From positions 1,984,001 through 2,048,000 of the forward strand of contig OZ218965.1 of NCBI GenBank assembly GCA_965112735.1: DNA of 64,000 nt. The letters are read 5' to 3'. Origin of the DNA: Phaeosaccion multiseriatum. Lineage: Eukaryota; Ochrophyta, other classes. Below are positions 56,082-64,000 of the stretch, one piece after another; positions within the stretch are counted from its first letter, which is position 1, and every line of letters starts with the position of its first letter. The notes beneath the pieces were generated by a model, which was not told the origin of the DNA, ran no database searches, and saw only the letters and a program-made list of their open reading frames with translations. A program made the position numbers and the translations under genes.

Positions 56082-58892
56082 ATGATGGAAGACTCCAATG
56101 CGGCGGGCTTGGACAAGAACAGCAAAGACGCCAGCACGGTGGATGAAGGGAAGGCATTAGTGACGGTGCTGGCCTGCGTATTAGAAAAGCTCATTGATGC
56201 CAACTCAAACAACGAGAACCTGGCCAACAATGGCGCCAGGAATGAAAGAAGCAACAGCGGCAGCAGCGGAGGCGGCAAGAGCAGTGGCGGCGTCGGCAGC
56301 GCAACGTGGGTGGGGAGCGCTGCGAGCCCCGTCACCAAGTTCCACGCCCTGCGGCCTCCGGGTATTGCGGTTGCGGACTACCTGGAGCGGATTCTCAAGT
56401 ACTCAATGTGCAGCAACGAGTGCTTCGTGCTTGCCCTCATCTACATCGATCGCCTCATTCAGCTCAATAACCTCGCCCTCACCTCCCTTAGCGTGCATCG
56501 CATCGTCATCACGAGGTGAGGAGCGGCCTGTCTGTCTGTCTGTCTTTCTGTCTGTCTGTCTGTCTGTCTGTCTGCTCCAAGTCAAGCCAGGACAAGGCGG
56601 GACGATTGGGTTGAGGCTGGCTGGACCACTGGCCAGTACAGCGACATGTTTCCTTCGCCCTTGCTCGGCCTGTGTCCTCTCCTCCAAATACAAAGGCCAG
56701 CTGCGCTCACCCCTCCCGCCGTTCCGTTTGTTCGGCAGCCCAACCTGGCCCACTCCCTCCTTGTTACAGCCTTCGCTTCATTCAGCCACCCTTACGTGCC
56801 CCTTTCCCCCCTCCCTCCCCCCCTCTCTCACCTTCATCTTTCTCGCTCTGTGTGCCCCAGCGTGATGGTAGCCGTGAAGTTCCTGGACGACCAATACTAC
56901 AATAACGCTTACTTCGCCAAGGTAGGCGGCATCCCTTGCCACGAGATGAACGCCCTGGAGATCGAGTTCCTCTTCCGCGTCAACTTCACCCTGCACGTCA
57001 CGGCGGACGAGTTCCACAAGTACCGGGTGCAACTTGCGCACCACACCACGCAGACCGCCTGTAGCTGCCACAGATGTGAGTGAGTGTGTGTGTGCGCGTG
57101 TGCTGTGCTTGTGCTGGTGTTTGTGTGCGCGTGTGTGTTGAAAACCGCGGGATGAAGGCTGACGGGGGCTTGCCTCCTCCCCTCGCTCGGGAAGCGTTTT
57201 ATCGCAGCGTCACAGTAAGCTCATTCCTCACCCCTCGTCTGTGCTGCCTGGTCCACACTCTCTTCTCTCACACGCACACACACACACACATATGGTGGCG
57301 GTCGTCGCGCAGTCGCTCTGCCTTTCCCCCAATCGCCGGTGTCTTCCTCCCTGCTGGACCTTTTTGAAGAGTCGGAGCGAAGTGCCAACATGCGCATGAG
57401 CCGCCAGATCAGCTCCAGCAGCAACGCCAGCAACCACAGCAGCAGTAGGAAAGAGAGAAGCAAGGAGGGCGGAGTGGTACACCATCGGCAGCAGCAGCAG
57501 CAGCGGCAGCATCAAGACCACTCCCGGCGGAGGCGACGGAGTGACGGCCACTCAAGCTCGGACGGGTTTCAGGAACAGCTTGGATACGCGCGTGGCAGTG
57601 GCAGCAACAGCAGTGGCAGCATCAGCAACGGTAGCACCCACAGCAGTGGTAGCAGCAGCGCCCACAGCAGCGGCGGCAGCAGCAGCAACGGCGGCAGTAG
57701 CAGCAGCAACGGCGGCAGCGGCGAGAGTGGCGACGGAAGGAGTCAGGCTGCCTACCCCCCTGGGTATCAGCAGCATAGCCGCCCCTATCACCAGCCTCAA
57801 GCGCGGGAGCAGCAGCAAGGCCGTACCTACCAGCAACAGTACCATCATCGGCAGCAGCAGCAGCAGCAGCTGCAGCAGCATTTGGTGATACAGCAGGAGC
57901 AGGGGTACCCCGACGACGGGCTGCAGCAGCAGTTGCAGCAGCTGGGGATGCAGCAACCCTACGCATCCCACCCTCAGCAGCTTCAGTATCACGACCAGCA
58001 GCAGCAGGAGCAGCAGCAACAGTTGGACAACGGGACCGCATCCACGACCAGCAGCCACATGTACCATACGCAGCAGACCTTCGTGCCTCGTCAGCACAAG
58101 TATCACCACGCTCCTCCTCCTCCGCCGCCGCCGCCGCCGCCGCCGCAGCAGCAGCAGCAGCAGCAGCGTCAGCAGCAGCGTCAGCCCTCCGACTTGCACC
58201 ACACTTTGCATGCTCCCCAGCAGCAGCAGCAGCAGCAGCATGCATACGAGCACCAGGTGACATACGAGCAAGGGAATGGCGGAGTCTTAGGAGGAGGCGG
58301 CGACGGCTCAATATACGGCCTCCAAGGCTACAGCACGGGCCCCGACTCTCGCCAGTCTCCAGCAGCAGTAGTGGGCAGTGGGGGCAGCGGAGGCAGCGGG
58401 GGAAGCATTGGCGTGTACGGGGAGTTCGGAGTGGCTCAGCACCTGCGGCACCTCCAACACCTGCACCAACTGAGTGAGCAGCAGCAGCAGGAGCAGCAGC
58501 AGCTTCACCCAGGCCAGGTCCACGCCCTCCAGCAGCAGCAAATACAGCATCAGCAGCAGCAGCAGCAGCAGCAGGAGCAGATGCAGCAGATGCATGCGCC
58601 TTACCTTGGATCAGAGGAGACGCCCGTTCTGTCGACGCTGCTGCAGCCCCTTCCCATCCGCCATGGAGAGACGTGGGATTCAGCGGACTTTAACCGTGCG
58701 GGGTTGGGTATCGCCCCAGGAGGAGTAGGAGGCGGCGGCGGTTTCAGCGGTCAGGATGGGTCGCGTCGGGTCATAGGAGGGAGTGGTATGGATAGCAGCA
58801 TCCGGAGCAGCCACCACCACTACAATGTTACCTATGGTACATACCCTGTGGCGAGCGGCCCTACCGCGGTGCCTGGGGGGCCTTTGGGGTGA
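56082..58892 (+). CDS. PHO80-like (P/U-type) cyclin with long polyQ C-terminus
   Basis: Three exons, 56082-56515, 56861-57075 and 57313-58892, giving 742 aa with matching phases. The cyclin box covers about residues 85-215: [73 protein letters not shown], and [19 protein letters not shown]. This pattern is diagnostic of PHO80/CYCP cyclins, which activate Pho85/CDK5-like kinases in phosphate and nutrient signalling. The remaining 500 residues are Gln/Ser/His-rich with a variant of the dispersed 16-mer (LVIQQEQ) and a Pro run. The start ATGATG at 56082 is the first in frame. Confidence 0.88.
56529..56576. repeat. (TCTG)n repeat after the cyclin exon 1 donor
   Basis: About eleven TCTG units with one TCTT interruption, starting 13 bp after the donor. 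Confidence 0.9.
57878..57893 (+). repeat. Dispersed 16-mer, one-base variant in cyclin
   Basis: GCATTTGGTGATACAG, one mismatch to the consensus, encoding HLVIQ in a polyQ context. Confidence 0.85.
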
Positions 58893-59652
58893 CCAAACAG
58901 ATGCGAGAGCAGATGGATGGAGGCCGTGTTTTGCTACCCAAGTACATTCATTCCTTCTCTCTGGAGGACGGTGGGGTTGCGTGGGGTCTAGCGGGACTCT
59001 CTTGCCGCTCACGATTGTTCTTTGGTGAGCTATCATCGGAGACGGGCACTCATTCCGCGGCTGAGCTGCGGTGAGGGAGGGGAGAGTGATTTCCCGGGCC
59101 GAGCGGGGGTGTTTACTTTTCGGCAGCCACAGAGCATGGGAGACGCGCGCCCATGGAGGCAGCGGCAGTTATTTTGTGCCCCACCCCGGCGAGGAGGGCA
59201 TGTTGGAGGCGTGAGGGCCCGCTTGCGGACACGGGCTCGTGGAGGCTTGAGTCGAAGCTTCCCCCGGATGGCGGGATGAGCAGCAGCAGTAGAGCAGCAG
59301 CAGCAGCAGTAGAGCAGCAGCAGCAGTAGCCTCATGCCCCCAACATCTTACACGCTTTCTTAGTATTTTCTAATGTTGAATGTGATTCATTGAACACTGC
59401 ATCTGCTCTCGTCGTCTAATTTCTATTACAGTAGCAGCAAGAGTGAGAGAGTGAGTGACGAGTGGAGCCATCACATTACATTGCACTTGTCGAGCATACA
59501 AGTGCGAGAGAGAGAATGAGTGAGAAGCGATGACTCGAGCAAGACGCCTGGGTAAGTGTCAGTCAGTCCAACACTTCCTTCCCATCTTCTTCTCACATCA
59601 CGTAGTCAGCATTAGCTGAAGGTGAAAGTGCGTGACGAATGGAGCGATGACG
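58893..59652. other. Convergent spacer, cyclin and small EF-hand gene
   Basis: Contains a duplicated GAGCAGCAGCAG(CAG)TA motif (59278-59326) and AT-rich sequence near 59345-59400. No gene seen. Confidence 0.5.
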
Positions 59653-60845
59653 TCACTTGAGCATTTCGTTGAAGAAGTCGCTCCTGCTCATGGTGCATCG
59701 CCCCGTGCGGTCCGTCTCTCTGATCATGTCCTGGCAGTCGGTGGTAGTCACGTGCGAGTGGCCCAGGCGGTGCATGAGGTGGAAGAGCACATCGACAGTA
59801 ATCACCTCCTTCTGGGCCTCGTCCTGCAGGATCTCGTCAAAGGCGGTGCTCAGCTGGTCCTCCGTCCATTGCGGCTTCAGCATGGTTGACACCACCCTTT
59901 GGGTCATAGGCAGAGGAGAGGGGAAGAAAAAGTCGAAGAGAGGGAGAGAATAGGGAGAGGGAGGGACAGAGAGGGGGGGGGAGAGGAGATATATATATAT
60001 ATTAAATTATATATATATATAATATATATATATTATATATATATAGATAGATAGATAGGGAGAGATGGGGAGAGAGAGAGAGAGAGGGAGAGCGAGAGAG
60101 AGAGAAGGAGAGCGAGAGAGAGAAGGTGTGAGAACAACCCATCAGGCAGGCAAGAGGAGAGCAAAAGGGGGCAAGGTAAGACGGGCGAAGGCTAGCTCCC
60201 TCGCTCACCTCATGAAGGAGGGAAACTCGACCCTCAGACTTTTGTCCGTGTCCATTTGCTTCGTGGCCTCTGCCAGCTCGGCGCCGGTGACGACAAGCGT
60301 CAAGGCTTGGAGGGCCTTGGGGATGTCCTCCACATGCAGAGACTCTATTTACAACCGGTGTACATAGTGTGGTACGAGCAACGCCGACCACAGCAGCAGC
60401 AAAGCAGCAGCAGAAACAGCAGGCAGCGACAGGACGAGTTGTTGTGAGGCGAAAAGACGCGGCACTCGCGCGTGTGGGAATGAAGGGAGGGCAAGGGCGG
60501 GGGGGAAGAAGGATAGAGCGCTCGAGTTGCTCGCCATCCCGGCTTACTCCCCTCACCATCGGACTGCCTCGCAAACATGTTGAACGCGATTCTGATACGA
60601 TCCACCTCCACCTCCGTGAGTGTATTCTCGCCCCCGGCAGCGAAGCCCTTCTTCTTGTTGGCCTTGGGCTTCCTTTTCTTCCTCAGCACTCTCCTCTTCC
60701 CCCCTTCCTTCTCCTCTCCCCTCTCCTTCGGTCCCTCTCTTCCCGGTATCCTCAAGGCGTGCATCACGCTCTTGCCGTCTCTAGTGTGGGACCGAGGACT
60801 GACGGACTCCGTTCCCCGATGTGGGAGGCGCCGTGGTGATGCCAT
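59653..60845 (-). CDS. Small EF-hand (centrin/calmodulin-like) protein
   Basis: Three exons, 60557-60845, 60209-60344 and 59653-59896, giving 222 aa. A later in-frame Met at 60764 would give 195 aa. A basic N-terminus (RRVLRKKRKPKANKKKGF) precedes four degenerate EF-hand-like units: EVEVDRIRIAFNMFARQSDE, a unit with MDTDKSLRVEFPSFMR, one with DEAQKEVITVDVLFHLMHRL, and one with TDRTGRCTMSRSDFFNEM. Only the loop DTDKSLRVEF keeps several calcium ligands. Outer dynein arm or calcineurin-B-like EF-hand proteins have this look, but no specific orthologue is claimed. Confidence 0.72.
59991..60058. repeat. AT-rich (TA)n/(GATA)n tract
   Basis: Alternating TA dinucleotides followed by GATA units, in the last intron of the small EF-hand gene. 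Confidence 0.9.
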
Positions 60846-61173
60846 CCCTCTCCGTCAAGCCTCCCATCCCCTCATTGGTTTTAATCCACTTTTGGTCTGA
60901 CAGTTTCGCTCTCCTCACGTGTTGTTCCACTCTCGCCAGCCTGTGACCCTTCGATCGCCGCCAGCCGGCCCCGCTGCCGTAAAGCCTCCCATGCCCTCGG
61001 GCCAGTGCAGCCAATTCGGTCTTTACGGGCCTCCAGGAGCTTGCTGGGCCTCTCCCTTGTGGGCGTGGAGCGATACTTACCCATAGGTCCGGTTTTTCAA
61101 AGGTCGCCTCTCTAACGGATCCACTACTATAAATGAAAGGAGAAGGAGGAGAATGTGAGGAATCAGGGTGGAG
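60846..61173. promoter_or_regulatory. Divergent upstream region of two EF-hand genes
   Basis: 328 bp between start codons. TATAAAT occurs at 61131-61137, about 40 bp before the plus-strand start, a possible but unproven TATA element. Confidence 0.35.
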
Positions 61174-64000
61174 ATGACGGCCCCGGTGTACGACATGCTG
61201 TCTGACGATGAGGATGACGACGACGACGAGTACGAAGACGCTCTGGGGGATGACGACGGGGAGGGCGAAGACTCACTCGACGGGGGGGAGGAGGACGGGG
61301 AGGAGGAGCAGCTCGCGCTACTGCAGCGCCGAGCGGTCGTCCTGGCTCAGCTGGAATCTCTGCGGATGGGTATCGGCCAGGCAGAAAAGGCCCTTTATCA
61401 GTCCTTCCATGACATACCGGCTATGCGGGCAGAGTGCAAGAAGAAGAGCATCAGGATCAAGGTGCGCCAGCCTGTACGCAGAGGGGGGAGGGGAGGGACC
61501 AAGCGTCTAATGGGGACGGAGAGGAGAGTAAAGTGTAGAGGCAATGGAAGGAGGGGAGGGGGGGAGGGGGGCGAATGTTCAGGGAGTGCTACCTGCCTGA
61601 CCGGCTTGGTCCGATGTGAGCACACTTCTCTCCTTACCCATTCTCCTTGCTGCGCTCCCTCTCTCTCTGTCTCTGTCGTTGGCCGGTTCTCGCCTCGCTG
61701 ATTAGCGTCGCTCCTCGGTGGACATCGCCTTAGACACCACCAACAGCAGCAGCAGCAGCAGCCAGGACAGTGCCCCGGCCAAACCCCTGTTGGATGTTGA
61801 GGATACACAGTACGAGTCCTACTTGGCTCCAACCGTCAACGGAAGGAGGATTCCCTACGTCATACCCTACGGCACTGCGCCCAAGTCTGGCTCAGGCTCA
61901 GAGCCAGGGTCAGGGTCAGGGTCAGGGTCAGGGTCAGGGTCAGGGCAAGAGCAAGGGTCAGGGTCAGGACCAGGGACAGGGCTGGAGCCTGGCTCAGGAT
62001 CAGGGGGCGGACGAGGCTTCGTGTCCAGGAGTGAACTCGGGAAAATGAGCGACAGAGCACTGGACAGAGTGAAGGCGATGCTGGACATGTTCGATGAGGA
62101 CAAGGACGGAAGGCTCAGCTTCTCAGAGTTCAGAGGTGCGTGCGCATCGACTCGGCTCGGCTCAACAACTCAACTCAGCAGCAGGCCGCAAAAGCTTCTA
62201 TGACCCATTCCTCCCCACCCCACCCCACCCCACCAACCGACCCTGCTTGCGTACTCGTCCCGGAGGGTGTCGATGAACAGCGTGCGTGCCCGCTCCCTCC
62301 TCTCTCACGCCGCGCCCCTCACATCCCGCTTCTCCACCCTCCCTTCCTCCTTGTGCATGCCCCCCCCACCTCTTTCCAACTCCACTCGAGAGAGCAGCCT
62401 ATCTCGTTGCTCTTGACAGACACACCGCCCCTCCGCTCCACCAGCAGCTCACGCAGGACAGGTGAGGTGGGGTGGGGCGGGGCGGAACGTGCCTTCCTTC
62501 CTTCCTTCCTTCCTTCCTTCCTTCCTTCCTTCCTTCCGTCCGTCCGTCCGTCCGTCCGTCCTTCCTTCCATCCTTCCTTCCTTCCTTCTGACAACGCTGA
62601 CATCTGTGACCCCAACCCAACAGAGAGTTCTGGCTTGCCTATATGACCGACTTCTGTGGCGCCCACCCCGGGGGCTTTCTCGAGCTTCACCATTTTCAGG
62701 AATACCGCCGTCTCACAGAGGCCGAGTACCCCCTGGAGAAGGACCTTCTGTGCTTGGGTGTCGACCTGCTGCCTAAGTACCTACGGAAGTGGATCGACTG
62801 CGGGAACTGCTTCGACCGCCTTGATTACGAAACCGTCATGGCGGACGAGCATCTGCCCAGCGAGAAGAGAGGTGGGGAGACGGAAAGACGTGTGGAGGAT
62901 GGGAATTTGTTGTTGGGGGTGTAGTGCCGTTAGACGGGAAGACTTGTGGAGGATGGGAATTTGTTGTTGGGGGTGTAGTGCCGGTAGACGGGAAGACGTG
63001 TGGAGGATGGGGAACTTGTTGTTGGGGGTGTAGTGCCGGTAGACGGGGAAGAGATGAATGAGTGAGAGAAGGACGGAGGGAAGGAGGGCACCCAGGAGGG
63101 TGTGGCGTATGGGCTATGCACACCACATACAGAAGCGTATGGGCTATGCACACCACATACAGAAGCGTATGGGCTATGCACACCACATACAGAAGCACAC
63201 CACATACAGAAGCGTATGGGCTATGCACACCACATACAGAAGCGTATGGGCTATGCACACCACATACAGAAGCGTATGGGCTATGCACCCCACATACAGA
63301 AGCGTATGGGCTATGCACCCCACATACAGAAGCGTATGGGCTATGCACCCCACATACAGAAGCGTATGGGCTATGCACACCACATACAGAAGCGTATGGG
63401 CTATGCACACCACATACAGAAGCGTATGGGCTATGCACACCACATACAGAAGCTGGCCCAGTGGAGTGGTGGGTGTGCTGCTCTGTTGCCGCCGCCTGAT
63501 GTTGTAACTGTAACATTGACGCCGTGCATTGAGTTGTTGCTCAGTTCCTCCCCAAGACCCCCCATCGAAAGAGATAAGAGCGTGAGAGTCTGGGCATCTA
63601 GCCCTAACCACCAAGCAAGGTGACACACACTGCCCTGCCCTTCCCCTCATCCCATCCGCTGCCATCCCCTCATCCCATCCGCTGCCATCCCCTCCACAGG
63701 AAAAATCTTCCGGGCAGATCTGCAGCAGCTCTTCGCGGACTGTGGAGAGCTCTACACTGTCTATGAGGTATGTGTGTGCGTGCGTGCGTGTGTGTGTGCG
63801 TGCGTGCGTGTGTGTGTGCGTGTATCTCAGATGCCTTCTCCTCTCCTCTCTCCCCACTCCCTCACCCTCACCCAGGTTGAGGTTGCCTCTTGTCGTATGA
63901 TCCAGCACGATGCCGTCGCCAGCAGCGTAAGGGCGGCGTACAGAGAGAGGAACCGCTTCGGCTTCCACCAGCAGACACTTGTGGTGAGCGAGGACAGCAA
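61174..64000 (+). CDS. EF-hand protein, 3' end beyond window
   Basis: Exons 61174-61461, 61706-62135, 62626-62871, 63700-63767 and 63876-63983 (likely donor GTGAGC at 63984), phases consistent; the gene continues off the right edge. The N-terminus is strongly acidic (SDDEDDDDDEYEDALGDDDG), then helical (LLQRRAVVLAQLESLRMG), then a Gly/Ser repeat encoded by GGGTCA hexamers (61900-61960). A canonical EF loop, DEDKDGRLSFSE, precedes FREFWLAYMTDFCGAHPGGF and a second helical region (EYPLEKDLLCLGVDLLPKYL). ATG 61174 is used because the upstream GTG is not a start. No orthologue recognised. Confidence 0.75.
62490..62583. repeat. (CTTC)n/(CGTC)n repeat
   Basis: CTTC tetramers interrupted by a CGTC block, in the intron before exon 62626. 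Confidence 0.9.
62887..63048 (+). repeat. 54-bp minisatellite, three units
   Basis: Units share GTGGAGGATGGGAATTTGTT and GGGGGTGTAGTGCCGGTAGA. The array starts 15 bp after the exon 62871 donor. Confidence 0.9.
63107..63453 (+). repeat. 30-bp minisatellite, eleven units
   Basis: Eleven full units of 30 bp (GTATGGGCTATGCACACCAC then ATACAGAAGC) plus one 17-bp partial unit at 63197-63213. Three neighbouring units (63274-63363) share an A-to-C variant. It is intronic. Confidence 0.95.

Noticed and set aside
63107-63453. CRISPR-like regularly spaced 30-bp repeats
   Set aside because: The units are directly adjacent with no spacers and lie in a eukaryotic intron. This is a minisatellite.

Overview
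This is nuclear DNA from a eukaryotic alga, most likely a stramenopile (ochrophyte) with a red-derived secondary plastid. Nearly all genes are broken by GT-AG introns. Two predicted plastid preproteins carry a signal peptide followed by a Phe at the expected cleavage point (the 'ASAFAP'-type bipartite presequence). A three-DM10-domain EFHC/Rib72-type axonemal protein implies a flagellate stage. Genus and species cannot be fixed from the sequence alone. Microsatellites (GGA, GA, GT, CAG, CAGA) are abundant.

Layout. 1-2970 (minus): 5' part of a secreted Cys-rich repeat gene (paralogue 1), running off the left edge. 2971-6713: its duplicated promoter and a decayed transposase. 6714-16013 (minus): paralogue 2, reconstructed as 23 exons and 928 aa with all phases consistent. 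It has a signal peptide, two tandem blocks of 13-42-residue Cys repeats (most of them one exon each, down to 15 nt), a galactose-binding-like domain and two carbohydrate-binding-module-like domains. 16014-17815: duplicated promoter and transposon debris. 17816-19534 (minus): a plastid-targeted protein with a C-terminal membrane segment. 19654-28582: an 8.9-kb element with terminal inverted repeats, flanked by TTAA, carrying two divergent genes: a 1497-aa protein with a Cys-rich region, NHL-like repeats and a C-terminal PHD finger, and an 888-aa RS-rich protein with a Ulp1/SENP-type cysteine protease domain.

The right half is ordinary gene-dense DNA. In order: ankyrin-repeat protein (28904-32293, minus), EFHC homologue (32824-37205, plus), METTL13-type methyltransferase (38043-41610, minus), EDC4-type decapping enhancer (42055-47235, plus), possible metallophosphoesterase-fold pseudoenzyme (47413-49060, minus), plastid gamma-tocopherol-methyltransferase-like protein with a repeat tail (49579-51858, plus), EamA/DMT transporter (52391-55135, minus), PHO80-like cyclin with a polyQ tail (56082-58892, plus), small EF-hand protein (59653-60845, minus) and a second EF-hand protein cut by the right edge (61174-64000, plus). 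Neighbouring genes are mostly divergent or convergent pairs with short spacers.

The strongest candidates for something undescribed are the TTAA-flanked PHD/NHL + Ulp1 element, the exon-equals-repeat micro-exon surface protein family, and a dispersed 16-mer (GCAGTTGGTGATACAG) found five times exactly, in several reading frames and in an intron. All exon models are read by eye from splice signals and phase; none has been tested against transcripts.
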